Shown here piece by piece: positions 25,745 through 33,444 of a stretch of DNA of 64,000 bases. Position 1 is the first letter of the stretch. Each line of letters opens with the position of its first letter. The stretch spans positions 248,001 through 312,000 of the forward strand of contig CAVYDJ010000002.1 in the NCBI GenBank assembly GCA_963767285.1, in the 5' to 3' direction. A program made the translations under genes and the position numbers. This DNA is from WHSW01 sp963767285. GTDB lineage: Bacteria > Actinomycetota > Thermoleophilia > Solirubrobacterales > 70-9. The notes beneath the pieces were generated by a model. That model worked only from the letters and a program-made list of their open reading frames with translations. It was not told the origin of the DNA and searched no databases.

Positions 25745-26010
25745 TCCTTGGCTTGGTCGCGCTCGCGCTCGACCCGGCGGCTGCGCCGCACGTGGGGAAG
25801 CGCCCAGCCGATCAGCGCGCCGAGCCCGCCCGCGATCACCAGCGCGACGATCAGCGGGGTCTCGGTCTCGACGAAGAGGAAATCGACGGTGACCTTCTGC
25901 GCGTTCTGGACGATCAGGATGAGGAGCAGGAAGCCGGCGACCAGCACCACCCAGAAGCGCCAGCCGCGCCCTTCCTTCTTCGGCATCCCCTCCCAGCTCT
26001 GCTCGGCCAC
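25741..26010 (-). CDS. LapA-domain (DUF1049-like) small membrane protein
   Basis: An 89-residue protein with two hydrophobic helices (about 18-35 and 53-75) separated by the segment NAQKVTVDFLFVETETPL, typical of the LapA/DUF1049 family, then a basic cytoplasmic tail (RRSRRVERERDQAKD). The family is linked to envelope assembly in Proteobacteria; its role in Actinomycetota is unknown. GTG 26010 is preferred over codons further upstream because a minus-strand TATTGT ends six bases before it. Its stop codon shares the palindrome CTAG with the stop of the giant repeat gene. Confidence 0.75.
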   Translation of the reverse strand: MAEQSWEGMPKKEGRGWRFWVVLVAGFLLLILIVQNAQKVTVDFLFVETETPLIVALVIAGGLGALIGWALPHVRRSRRVERERDQAKD

Positions 26011-26016
26011 GGCGCG

Positions 26017-26022
26017 ACAATA
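26017..26022 (-). promoter_or_regulatory. Leaderless -10 box (TATTGT) for the LapA-like gene
   Basis: On the minus strand TATTGT ends six bases before GTG 26010. Confidence 0.55.
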
Positions 26023-26083
26023 TCGCGTCGATCCCGCTTCATAGACGCGACGATCTGCGCGCCACCCGCGCCCCGGACGCACC

Positions 26084-26089
26084 TAGCGT
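26084..26089 (+). promoter_or_regulatory. Leaderless -10 box (TAGCGT) for the pseudopilin-like gene
   Basis: TAGCGT ends six bases before GTG 26096; there is no ribosome site. Confidence 0.6.
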
Positions 26090-26095
26090 CGCCTC

Positions 26096-26971
26096 GTGGC
26101 TCCCAAAGGCGAGCACGGCCAGGCGACGATCGAGTGGATCGGGCTGATTCTGTTGCTCGCGCTGGCGCTGGCCTCGCTCGGCGCCGTCGCGGGCGTCGCC
26201 CTCCCGGGGTCGGCGCTGGCGCGGGCGATCGGGGGACGGATCGTCTGCGCGCTCGAGCTCTCGGGCGACTGCGAGCCGCTCGGCGCCTCGGACCTGGTGC
26301 TCGCCTACGGCGACGAGCTCGCGGGTCTGGTCGCCACGACCGCGCCCCAGATCCGCTACGAGGACGGAATGAGGGCTCTCCCGGTCGACTTCCGCGAGTG
26401 CCGCGAGGACGCGTGCGCCGAGGGCCGCGACGGGATCCGGGTCGCCCGCTCGCTGACCGGCCAGCCGGCGGCGGTCTTCACCCACGTCGTCGACTGCCGG
26501 CCCGGCCTCGAGACGCCCGAGGCCGACTGCTCCGGCGCGGCGGCCGGCAAGCGTTACCTGCAGTACTGGCTCTACTACCCGGGCAGCGCGACCGGCGAGG
26601 GTTCCACCGTCCTCGCCGGCGCGATCCGCGAGGTCTCCGAGCGGGTCGGGCATCCCACCTATCACCCCGACGACTGGGAGAGCGTCCAGTTCCGGATCGG
26701 CCCCGACGGGACCACCGACGTCCGCGCCAGCGCCCACTTCGGCTACGGCTCGGGGTGGGCGCCTGCCGACGAGGCGTCCTACACCGTCTCGGGCGGCAGC
26801 CACGCGGGCACGGTCGAGCCGGCCGAGTTCGACCGGCTGACGACCCCGCGGCGTCTCGGCCTGATCCCGCTCGAGCCGATCGCCGAGACCGACCCCGACA
26901 CCGAGTTCGCGATCACCCCGCCCTGGTACAAGCGCGTCTGGCTGGATCCGGACTACGAGGGGACCGACTGA
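26096..26971 (+). CDS. Membrane-anchored protein: TadE/pilin-like N-terminus, Vps62-like ectodomain
   Basis: A 291-residue protein from GTG 26096. Residues 7-35 (HGQATIEWIGLILLLALALA) match the processing site and hydrophobic helix of Flp/TadE-type pseudopilins, where a peptidase cuts before the helix and the glutamate follows. Residues about 60-290 form a soluble domain. Its QYWLYYPGS and HPDDWESVQFRI segments resemble the Vps62/DUF946-like fold (family QYWxxYxxN then HExDWExV). Two or three cysteine pairs suggest an exported domain. No pilus assembly genes are adjacent, so a pilus role is unproven; pilT is 17 kb away. Confidence 0.6.
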   Translation: MAPKGEHGQATIEWIGLILLLALALASLGAVAGVALPGSALARAIGGRIVCALELSGDCEPLGASDLVLAYGDELAGLVATTAPQIRYEDGMRALPVDFRECREDACAEGRDGIRVARSLTGQPAAVFTHVVDCRPGLETPEADCSGAAAGKRYLQYWLYYPGSATGEGSTVLAGAIREVSERVGHPTYHPDDWESVQFRIGPDGTTDVRASAHFGYGSGWAPADEASYTVSGGSHAGTVEPAEFDRLTTPRRLGLIPLEPIAETDPDTEFAITPPWYKRVWLDPDYEGTD

Positions 26972-26978
26972 GCGTCGC

Positions 26979-27398
26979 TCAGGTGGCGCGCACGTCCGCC
27001 GGGATCTCGACGACGTAGAAGCGGCTGCGGCCGAGCTCGCGGTCACCGGAGCTGACGACTACCGCATGCGGCCCGGGCTTCGAGAACGCTGCGTTGGCCT
27101 GGATCGAGATCACGACCCGCTGGTCCTGGCCGGTGACCGAGCCGGGCGGGCGGCCGACCTCGATCTCCAACGAGAGCTCGTCGCCGAGGCGCTCCCCGTC
27201 GGGGTCCTGGGTCTCGAGCCTGATCGTGTGGCGCTCGTTGGCCTCGTCCCAGTTGACGTCGACGCCGAAGCCGATCCCGAACGCGTGCTGGACGGGCAGC
27301 TGGTTGAAGCGCAGCATGTTCCAGCCGCCGCCCATCGCGTAGAGCTTCCCGTTCAGCGCCTCGCTGTGGTCGGTGAGAAGGAGGAAGCCGAGGTCCAT
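26979..27398 (-). CDS. DUF6941-family protein
   Basis: A 139-residue cytoplasmic protein. The opening (MDLGFLLLTDHSEALNGKLYAMGGGWN) is the typical start of the actinobacterial DUF6941 family (LADxAxxxxGKLxxLGGGW), whose function is unknown. The remainder is a beta-sandwich-like pattern (HTIRLETQDPDGERLG; HAVVVSSGDRELGRSRFYV). ATG 27398 lies five bases after the stop of the upstream SDR gene, so the two form an operon. The much longer open frame upstream of this ATG is a shadow of the SDR gene. Confidence 0.78.
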   Translation of the reverse strand: MDLGFLLLTDHSEALNGKLYAMGGGWNMLRFNQLPVQHAFGIGFGVDVNWDEANERHTIRLETQDPDGERLGDELSLEIEVGRPPGSVTGQDQRVVISIQANAAFSKPGPHAVVVSSGDRELGRSRFYVVEIPADVRAT

Positions 27399-27403
27399 GC
27401 TTC

Positions 27404-28168
27404 CTACTTTGGCGGCATCCGCAGGGCGCCGTCGAGCCGGATCGTCTCGCCGTTGAGCATCGGGTTGGCGACGATCGCAGCGACCATGTCCGCGTATTCG
27501 GAGGGCTTGCCGAGCCTGGACGGGAACGGGATCCCGGCGCCGAGCGCGGCGCGGTTCTCCTCCGGCAGGGCCGCGAGCAACGGCGTGTCGAACAGGCCCG
27601 GGGCGATCGTGTTGACGCGGATCCCGAGGCTCGCGAGGTCGCGGGCGGCCGGCAGCGTGAGCCCGACGATGCCGCCCTTCGACGCGGCATAGGCGACCTG
27701 GCCGATCTGGCCGTCGAAGGCGGCGATCGAGGCCGTGTTGACGCAGACGCCGCGCTCGCCTTCGGAGCCGGGCTCGTTGCCCGCCATCGCCGAGGCGGCG
27801 AGCCGCAGCGCGTTGAAGGTCCCGATCAGGTTGACCTTGATCACGTTCGAGAAGATCTCGAGGTCGTGGGGGCCCTGCTTGGAGACCGTCCGCTGGGCCC
27901 AGCCGATCCCGGCGCAGCAGACCGAGATCCGCAGCTCGCCGTCGGCGCTCGCCGCCTCGACCGCGGCCTCGAGCTGGCCGGCCTCGAGCACGTTGGCTTC
28001 GACGAACACGGCGCCGTCGCCGAGCTCGGCCGCGAGCGCCTCCCCCTTGTCCGCGTTCAGGTCGGCGATCACGACGCGGGCACCGTCGGCGTGCAGCCGG
28101 CGCACGGTCGCCTCGCCGAGGCCCGAGGCCCCGCCGACCACCAGCGCGTTGGATCCCTGCGTCTGCAT
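27404..28168 (-). CDS. SDR-family dehydrogenase (3-hydroxyacyl-CoA dehydrogenase type II-like)
   Basis: Short-chain dehydrogenase of 254 residues using NAD(H). The cofactor motif GGASGLG is at 12-18, followed by the NAD-preferring aspartate in VVIADLN. The active-site serine is in NTASIAAFDGQIGQ and the YxxxK motif in YAASK near 160. The whole pattern, including VKVNLIGTFNALRLAA, resembles human HSD17B10-type enzymes that oxidise 3-hydroxyacyl-CoA, so a beta-oxidation role is likely. A minus-strand TATCGT ends nine bases before ATG 28168. It is divergent from egtB and is followed by the DUF6941 gene. Confidence 0.85.
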   Translation of the reverse strand: MQTQGSNALVVGGASGLGEATVRRLHADGARVVIADLNADKGEALAAELGDGAVFVEANVLEAGQLEAAVEAASADGELRISVCCAGIGWAQRTVSKQGPHDLEIFSNVIKVNLIGTFNALRLAASAMAGNEPGSEGERGVCVNTASIAAFDGQIGQVAYAASKGGIVGLTLPAARDLASLGIRVNTIAPGLFDTPLLAALPEENRAALGAGIPFPSRLGKPSEYADMVAAIVANPMLNGETIRLDGALRMPPK

Positions 28169-28218
28169 CGGCAGCGCACGATATCCGCTCGTTCACGTTC
28201 GCCAATTCCGCACCTGGG

Positions 28219-28224
28219 TAGCCT
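28219..28224 (+). promoter_or_regulatory. Leaderless -10 box (TAGCCT) for egtB
   Basis: TAGCCT ends six bases before an ATC codon at 28231 that opens the egtB reading frame. The spacing is the same as at other leaderless starts here. Confidence 0.55.
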
Positions 28225-28230
28225 TGATCC

Positions 28231-29439
28231 ATCGCGCCCACGGTCGAGGCCAATCTCAGCCAGCGGATCGCCGACCGCCTCACCGAGGCGCGTGAACGGA
28301 CCCTGCTGTTGGTCGAGCCGCTCGCCGACGATCAGCTCAACACCGTCTACTCGCCGATCCTGAGCCCGCTGTCCTGGGATCTGGGCCACATCGCCAACTT
28401 CGAGGAGCTGTGGCTGGTCCAGCGGGTGGGCGGTCGCGAGCCGATGGACGGCGAGCTCGGCCGCTTCTACGACGCGATCGAGAACCCCCGCAAGGTCCGC
28501 AACGAGCTGCCGATCCTGCGCGGTGACGAGCTGCGCTCGTACATGGACGAGGTCCGCGCGCGGACGCTGGAGGTGCTCGACTCCGTCCGGCTCGCCGACA
28601 CCGGGGACCCGCTGCTGGAGGACGGGTTCATCTACGAGATGCTGCTCGCGCACGAGCACCAGCACAACGAGACGATGCTGCAGCTGCTGCAGATGGTCGA
28701 CGGCTATGAGCCGGTCCGGGTTGACGGTGCCGTTGCCACCGAGCCGGTCGCCGAGGGGCCGGAGATGGTCCGGGTCGAGGCGGGCAGCTACGAGATCGGC
28801 GCCGCGGAGGAGGGGTTCGCCTACGACAACGAGCGTCCCCGCCACGCGGTGCAGCTGGCGGCGTTCGAGATCGACCGCACACCGGTCGCCAACGGCGCCT
28901 TCGCCGAGTTCCTCGCCGAGACCGGTTCGGAGCCGCCGATGTACTGGGAGCGCGACGGCGAAGCCTGGGTGACGACGACCTTCGGCCGGCGGACGGCGCT
29001 CGACCCCGCCAAGCCCGTGGTTCACGTCACCTGGCACCAGGCGGACGCGTTCGCCCGGTGGGCCGGCAAGCGGCTGCCGACCGAGCTCGAGTGGGAGGCG
29101 GCGGCCGCCGGCGCCGACCCTGACCGCGCGAACCTCGACCTGCTCGGCTTCGGCTGCGCGCCGGCGGGCGCTTACGCCGACGCGCCCGCCGACTGCGGCG
29201 CCCTCCAGATGCTGGGCGACGTCTGGGAGTGGACCGCCTCCGACTTCACCGCCTATCCGGGCTTCGAGGCGTTTCCGTACCCGGAGTACTCCGAGGTCTT
29301 CTTCGGCCCCGACCACAAGGTGCTGCGCGGCGGTGCCTGGGCCACGCGCCGCGATGTGATCCGGACGAGCTTTCGCAATTGGGACCTGCCTGAGCGCTCA
29401 CAGATCTTCTCCGGTCTGCGTTGCGTAAGGGACCTGTAG
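28231..29439 (+). CDS. egtB: Ergothioneine biosynthesis sulfoxide synthase EgtB (probable ATC start)
   Basis: Iron-dependent enzyme that joins hercynine to a thiol donor and oxidises the sulfur. The N-terminal DinB-like domain carries iron ligands in WDLGHI (near 53) and HEHQHNE (near 141-147). The C-terminal half is the FGE-sulfatase fold (GDVWEWTASDF, HKVLRGGAWATRRDVIRTSFRN). The open frame runs back to a stop at 28225. A TTG at 28309 is the only ordinary start, but it would remove RLTEARERTLLLVE, which matches the conserved first helix of known EgtB. The best candidate is ATC 28231, six bases after a TAGCCT box. egtD follows, but egtA, egtC and egtE are not in the window. Confidence 0.85.
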   Translation: MAPTVEANLSQRIADRLTEARERTLLLVEPLADDQLNTVYSPILSPLSWDLGHIANFEELWLVQRVGGREPMDGELGRFYDAIENPRKVRNELPILRGDELRSYMDEVRARTLEVLDSVRLADTGDPLLEDGFIYEMLLAHEHQHNETMLQLLQMVDGYEPVRVDGAVATEPVAEGPEMVRVEAGSYEIGAAEEGFAYDNERPRHAVQLAAFEIDRTPVANGAFAEFLAETGSEPPMYWERDGEAWVTTTFGRRTALDPAKPVVHVTWHQADAFARWAGKRLPTELEWEAAAAGADPDRANLDLLGFGCAPAGAYADAPADCGALQMLGDVWEWTASDFTAYPGFEAFPYPEYSEVFFGPDHKVLRGGAWATRRDVIRTSFRNWDLPERSQIFSGLRCVRDL

Positions 29440-29477
29440 TGAAACGAATGTCCGAGCGGGTAGACAGGTAGGCAACC

Positions 29478-30461
29478 TTGGCGGCGACGGCAGAGCAGAT
29501 CGAGATCGAGGTGCACCTCCCGGAGGGCGGGACGCTGGCCGGTCTGGCCGAGGACGTGCGCGAGGGCCTGTCGAGCCCGTTCAAGGAGATCCCGCCGAAG
29601 TACTTCTACGACGAGCGAGGCTCGGAGCTGTTCGAGGCGATCACCGAGCTGCCGGAGTACTACCCGACCCGTGCCGAGCGGGCGATCCTGAACGAGCGCG
29701 CAGGCGAGATCGTCGCGGTGGCCGAGCCGACGACGCTGATCGAGCTCGGCTCCGGCGCCGCGGCGAAGACGCGTGTCCTGCTCGATGCGATGCGGGACGC
29801 CGACTCGCTGGAGACCTACGTCCCGGTCGACATCTCCGAGGAGATCACCCGCCGAATCGCCGAGGAGCTGGTTGCCGAGTACGAGGGCCTGCGGGTGCAC
29901 GGGGTCGTGTCCGACTACGAGACGCACCTCGAGCGGGTCCCGCGCGAGGAAGGGGCGCTGATCGCGTTCCTCGGCGGCACGATCGGCAACTTCCGTCCCG
30001 CGCCGCGGCGGTCGTTTCTGGCGCGGATCGCGTCGCTCATGTACCCGGGCGACCGCTTCCTGCTCGGAACCGACCTGGTGAAGGACGTCGCGGTGCTCGA
30101 GGCCGCCTACAACGACTCCGCCGGTGTGACGGCCGAGTTCAACAAGAACGTCCTGCACGTCCTGAACCGTGAGCTCGGAGCGAACTTCGACCCCGACGAG
30201 TTCGAGCACGTCGCCTTCTTCGACGCGGACAACGAGTGGATCGACATCCGGCTGCGCTCGCTGGCCGAGCAGTTCATCGACCTCACCGAGCTCGACATGC
30301 GCACCCACTTCGCCCGCAACGAGGAGATGCGGACCGAGATCTCCACCAAGTTCACCCGCGAGCGGCTCGAGGCCAGCTACGCCGATGCCGGGCTCGAGCT
30401 GGTCGAGTGCTGGACCGACCCGGACGAGCTCTACGCGCTGAGCCTGGCGCGACCCGCGTAG
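29478..30461 (+). CDS. egtD: L-histidine N-alpha-methyltransferase EgtD
   Basis: SAM-dependent enzyme that trimethylates histidine to hercynine, the first step of ergothioneine synthesis. The 327-residue length is typical. The SAM-binding region is LIELGSGAAAKTRVLLDAM (about 82-100), and histidine-binding family segments are visible: RGSELFEAITELPEYYPTR, FLGGTIGNF and YNDSAGVTAEFNKNVL. It starts at TTG 29478, 38 bases after the egtB stop. TAGACA at 29461 could provide a separate near-leaderless transcript, but co-transcription with egtB is more likely. Confidence 0.93.
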   Translation: MAATAEQIEIEVHLPEGGTLAGLAEDVREGLSSPFKEIPPKYFYDERGSELFEAITELPEYYPTRAERAILNERAGEIVAVAEPTTLIELGSGAAAKTRVLLDAMRDADSLETYVPVDISEEITRRIAEELVAEYEGLRVHGVVSDYETHLERVPREEGALIAFLGGTIGNFRPAPRRSFLARIASLMYPGDRFLLGTDLVKDVAVLEAAYNDSAGVTAEFNKNVLHVLNRELGANFDPDEFEHVAFFDADNEWIDIRLRSLAEQFIDLTELDMRTHFARNEEMRTEISTKFTRERLEASYADAGLELVECWTDPDELYALSLARPA

Positions 30462-30475
30462 AGCACGAAGGAAGC

Positions 30476-30502
30476 CGTCACAGACGGTGTGGCCGTTTCG
30501 TC
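30476..30502 (+). promoter_or_regulatory. Candidate ECF41 sigma-factor promoter
   Basis: CGTCACA (30476-30482), a 16-base spacer, then CGTC (30499-30502). The published ECF41 target promoter is TGTCACA-N16-CGTC, so only the first base differs. It lies 31 bases before the epimerase ATG, and the second gene of that operon encodes an ECF41 factor, as expected for autoregulation. Confidence 0.72.
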
Positions 30503-30533
30503 TCATGGGTAGAGGCAAACGAAAGGAGCCACC

Positions 30534-31484
30534 ATGAAGGTCTTCGTCGCCGGCGCCACCGGGGCGCTGGGAAAGCAACTGGTCCCGAAGCTGGTCGCCG
30601 CCGGGCACGAGGTCGTCGGCATGACCCGCAGCGAGGAACGAGCCGGCCTGGTGCGTGAGCTTGGCGCCGAGCCCGCGGTCGCCGACGCGCTCGATCCCGA
30701 GGCGGTCGGCACGGCCGTGAGCGCGGCGCGACCCGAGGTCGTCGTCCACGAGCTGACCGCGCTCTCGGCGTCCATCGACCTGCGGCATTTCGACCGCGAC
30801 TTCGCGCAGACCAACCGCCTCCGGACCGAGGGCACCGACATCCTGCTCTCCGCGGCTCAGGCTGCCGGTGCTCGCCGGTTCGTTGCGCAGAGCTATGCCG
30901 GCTGGCCGGCGGCGCGAATCGGTGGGCCGATCAAGGCCGAGGACGACCCGGTCGACTCCGACCCGCCGGCCCAGGTTCGGTCGACGCTCGAGGCCATCCT
31001 GTACCTGGAGCGCGCCGTGACCGGTGCCGCGCCGATCGAGGGCGTCGTGCTCCGATACGGCGGTTTCTACGGGCCGGGCACCTCGCTGCAGCTCGACCCG
31101 CCGTCAGGTGAGCACATCGAGGCGATCCGCGGCCGCAAGTTTCCGATCGTCGGCGACGGCGGCGGCGTCTGGTCCTTCGTCCACATCGAGGACGCGGCCG
31201 AGGCGACAGCGATCGCCGTCGAGCGAGGGGCGCCGGGTGTCTACAACGTGGTCGACGACAACCCGGCGGCCGTCTGCGACTGGTTGCCGGAGCTGGCGCG
31301 CGGCCTCGGTGCGAAGCGGCCGTTCCGGCTGCCGCGCTGGCTCGGCCGGATCGCGGCCGGGGAGGCGGCGACGGTGATGATGACCGAGGTCCGCGGCGCG
31401 TCCAACGCGAAGGCCAAGCGCGAGCTCGGCTGGACGCCGCGGCATCCAAGTCTGGTTGGCTCGCTCACCCCGGGAACGGCCTGA
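30534..31484 (+). CDS. NAD-dependent epimerase/dehydratase (ECF41-associated)
   Basis: Extended SDR-type enzyme of 316 residues. The cofactor motif GATGALGKQL is at 7-16. The region MTRSEERAGLVRELGAEPAVAD is typical of NmrA/epimerase-like reductases, and VLRYGGFYGPGTSL is a hallmark of the extended SDR group. Substrate is unknown. It has a strong ribosome site (AAGGAG, 30523-30528). The sigma factor gene begins directly after its stop. ECF41 factors are characteristically encoded beside a carboxymuconolactone decarboxylase, oxidoreductase or epimerase, and this gene fills that position. Confidence 0.85.
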   Translation: MKVFVAGATGALGKQLVPKLVAAGHEVVGMTRSEERAGLVRELGAEPAVADALDPEAVGTAVSAARPEVVVHELTALSASIDLRHFDRDFAQTNRLRTEGTDILLSAAQAAGARRFVAQSYAGWPAARIGGPIKAEDDPVDSDPPAQVRSTLEAILYLERAVTGAAPIEGVVLRYGGFYGPGTSLQLDPPSGEHIEAIRGRKFPIVGDGGGVWSFVHIEDAAEATAIAVERGAPGVYNVVDDNPAAVCDWLPELARGLGAKRPFRLPRWLGRIAAGEAATVMMTEVRGASNAKAKRELGWTPRHPSLVGSLTPGTA

Positions 31485-32411
31485 ATGGTCGCCGACGAGC
31501 AGCTCTACGAGGACCTGCGTCCCCGCGCGTTCGCGATCGCCTATCGGATGCTCGGCAGCGTCGCGGGAGCCGAGGACGTGGTCCAGGAGGGCCTGCTGCG
31601 CCTGCACCGGGCGATCGCGGGCGGCGAGGACATCGCCTCGCCGCCCGCCTACCTGGCGACCGTGGTGACCAGGCTGGCGATCGACGAGCTGCGCTCGGCC
31701 CGGGTCAAGCGGGAGACGTACGTCGGCGAATGGCTCCCCGAGCCGCTGGTGACGGCCGAGGGCGACGACCCCGCCGTGAAGGCCGAGCTCGCCGACTCGC
31801 TCTCGATGGCGTTCCTGGTCCTGCTGGAGAGCCTCACCCCGGAACAGCGCGCCGTGCTCCTCCTGCGCGACGTCTTCGACTACCCATACGACCGAATTGC
31901 CGAGATCGTCGGCAAGAGCGAGGCCGCGACCCGCCAGCTCGCGGTGCGCTCCCGTCGCGAGGTCGAGCGCGACAGGCCGCGGTTCGAGTCCGCGCCCGAG
32001 CAGGAGGAGCGGCTCGCCGCGAGCTTCTTCGCCGCCGCCGAGGAGGGGAACCTGGGCGCCCTCGAGGCGCTGCTCGCGGCCGACGTGGAGCTGCACGGCG
32101 ACGGCGGCGGCAAGGCCCCGGCGCTCGCCCGCCCGGTCCAGGGCCGCGGTCGTGCCGCCAGGACGCTGGCCGCCTGGGCGCGCGCCAGCGCGCGGTTCGG
32201 CGGCTTCACCCCGCAGGTAACCCGCGTCAACGGCTCCCCCGGCGCGATCTTCCGCACCCCCGACGGCAAGATCATCAGCGTCCTCGTACTGGAGATCGCC
32301 GGCGGCCAGATCCGTCGGATCAACGGGATCGTCAACCCGGACAAGCTCAGCCACCTCGGCGAGGTCGCCGACGTGAACGAGCTGTTCGCGGCGGCGCGGC
32401 GGCGCGATTGA
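31485..32411 (+). CDS. sigJ: ECF41-type RNA polymerase sigma factor (SigJ-like)
   Basis: Extracytoplasmic-function sigma factor of 308 residues. Region 2 lies at about 5-70 (AFAIAYRMLGSVAGAEDVVQ) and region 4 at about 105-160 (LTPEQRAVLLLRDVFDYPYD). A SnoaL-like C-terminal domain follows from about 175. Group signatures are present: WLPEPL at 83-88 in the linker, DGGGK at 206-210, and NPDKL near 289. In this group the extra C-terminal domain controls activity in place of a separate anti-sigma factor, and none is encoded here. ATG 31485 abuts the epimerase stop. Confidence 0.9.
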   Translation: MVADEQLYEDLRPRAFAIAYRMLGSVAGAEDVVQEGLLRLHRAIAGGEDIASPPAYLATVVTRLAIDELRSARVKRETYVGEWLPEPLVTAEGDDPAVKAELADSLSMAFLVLLESLTPEQRAVLLLRDVFDYPYDRIAEIVGKSEAATRQLAVRSRREVERDRPRFESAPEQEERLAASFFAAAEEGNLGALEALLAADVELHGDGGGKAPALARPVQGRGRAARTLAAWARASARFGGFTPQVTRVNGSPGAIFRTPDGKIISVLVLEIAGGQIRRINGIVNPDKLSHLGEVADVNELFAAARRRD

Positions 32412-32454
32412 GCCGCACCGCTCCGTCACCGCCCGCTCCGTCTGACGCTTCGCC

Positions 32455-33402
32455 TCAGGCGGGCGCGAGCGCCTCGATCAGATCCCCGATCTTGTCCGGG
32501 GTCGTGATCGGAGTGAGCACCGGGCAGGTGATCCCGCCGGCGACGAACTCGGCGAGGCGGGCGTGCATCTGCTCGTGGCTGCCGAGGATGAACATCTCCT
32601 CGATCAGCTCCCACGGGGCGGCGGCGATCGCCCGCTCGCGGTCCTTTGCGTCCCAGGCGTCGCACATCTCGGCGATGGCGTCGCCGTGGCCGAGCCAGCG
32701 GTAAAACGCCGCGTAGACCGGGACGCTGACGTAGGAGGCGAACATGAAGCGGGCGATCGGCTCGATCTGCTCACGCTCGCCCGGCAGGCAGAAGAAGCGG
32801 CACAGCAGCTCGAAGTCATCGGGTGCGCCCTCGAGCTGCTCGACGACCTTCGGCAGCCCCGAGATCGGCAGGAAGTTGGTGAACGCCCCGTCGGCCTTCT
32901 CAACCGCAAGCCGCAGCATCTTGCCGCGCAGCGCCGCGAGGATGATCGGCACCGGGGGCGGGGGCGCCTCGAGCTTGAAGCCGTTCGGCGTCCGCTCGCC
33001 GGCGAGCGCCGGGCGCAGGAAGTCGACCGTCTGCTCCACCTTGGTCAGGGGCTTTTCGAACGGGATCCCGTTCCAGCCCTCGACGATCCGGTCCGAGGAC
33101 GCGCCGATCCCGAGCGCGAACCGCCCGCCGCTGCCGTCGGCGAGCGCCGCGGCCTGCTGGGCGAGCAGAGCCGGCCCGCGCTGGAACACGCCGACGACCC
33201 CGGTTCCGAGCCGGATCGAGTCGGTCCAGGCGGCGGCGAACGCCAGCGGCGTGAAGCCGTCGGGGCCGTTTGTCTCGCCGCTCCACACGTCGGTGTAGCC
33301 GCTGGCCTCCGCGCGCCGCACGTGGTCGGCGCTGTCGTGCAGCGACGTCATCGGCAGCGGGAGGGTCAGGCCCCAGCGCTTCTTCGTTGCAGCGGCTTCC
33401 AT
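32455..33402 (-). CDS. LLM-class F420-dependent oxidoreductase
   Basis: Luciferase-like oxidoreductase of 315 residues, probably F420-linked. Family segments include WGLTLPLPMTSLHD at the first strand, GYTDVWSGETNGPDGF, LGTGVVGVFQRGP and GRFALGIGASSDRIVEGWNG. Related proteins are often named TIGR03617/03857-type F420 enzymes; the substrate cannot be told. It is intact, unlike the related gene at 9706. It shares a compact, symmetrical divergent promoter with the membrane protein at 33445. Confidence 0.84.
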   Translation of the reverse strand: MEAAATKKRWGLTLPLPMTSLHDSADHVRRAEASGYTDVWSGETNGPDGFTPLAFAAAWTDSIRLGTGVVGVFQRGPALLAQQAAALADGSGGRFALGIGASSDRIVEGWNGIPFEKPLTKVEQTVDFLRPALAGERTPNGFKLEAPPPPVPIILAALRGKMLRLAVEKADGAFTNFLPISGLPKVVEQLEGAPDDFELLCRFFCLPGEREQIEPIARFMFASYVSVPVYAAFYRWLGHGDAIAEMCDAWDAKDRERAIAAAPWELIEEMFILGSHEQMHARLAEFVAGGITCPVLTPITTPDKIGDLIEALAPA

Positions 33403-33413
33403 CCGGCGCAGCG

Positions 33414-33436
33414 GAGCCTATCTGTGGGATAGGCTC
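33414..33436. promoter_or_regulatory. Symmetrical divergent promoter
   Basis: GAGCCTATC-TGTGG-GATAGGCTC is a perfect 9-bp inverted repeat. Each arm contains a TAGGCT -10 box: 33430-33435 on the plus strand (nine bases before ATG 33445) and 33420-33415 on the minus strand (twelve bases before ATG 33402). The two promoters point outward with -10 boxes nine bases apart. Confidence 0.6.
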
Positions 33437-33444
33437 GCGGCTGC

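Noticed and set aside
23405..26020. Minus-strand open frame of 871 codons opposite the RTX region
   Set aside because: It is the complement of the GGxGxD repeat array, giving VVAxVTxxRVV repeats; no start signal and no domain.
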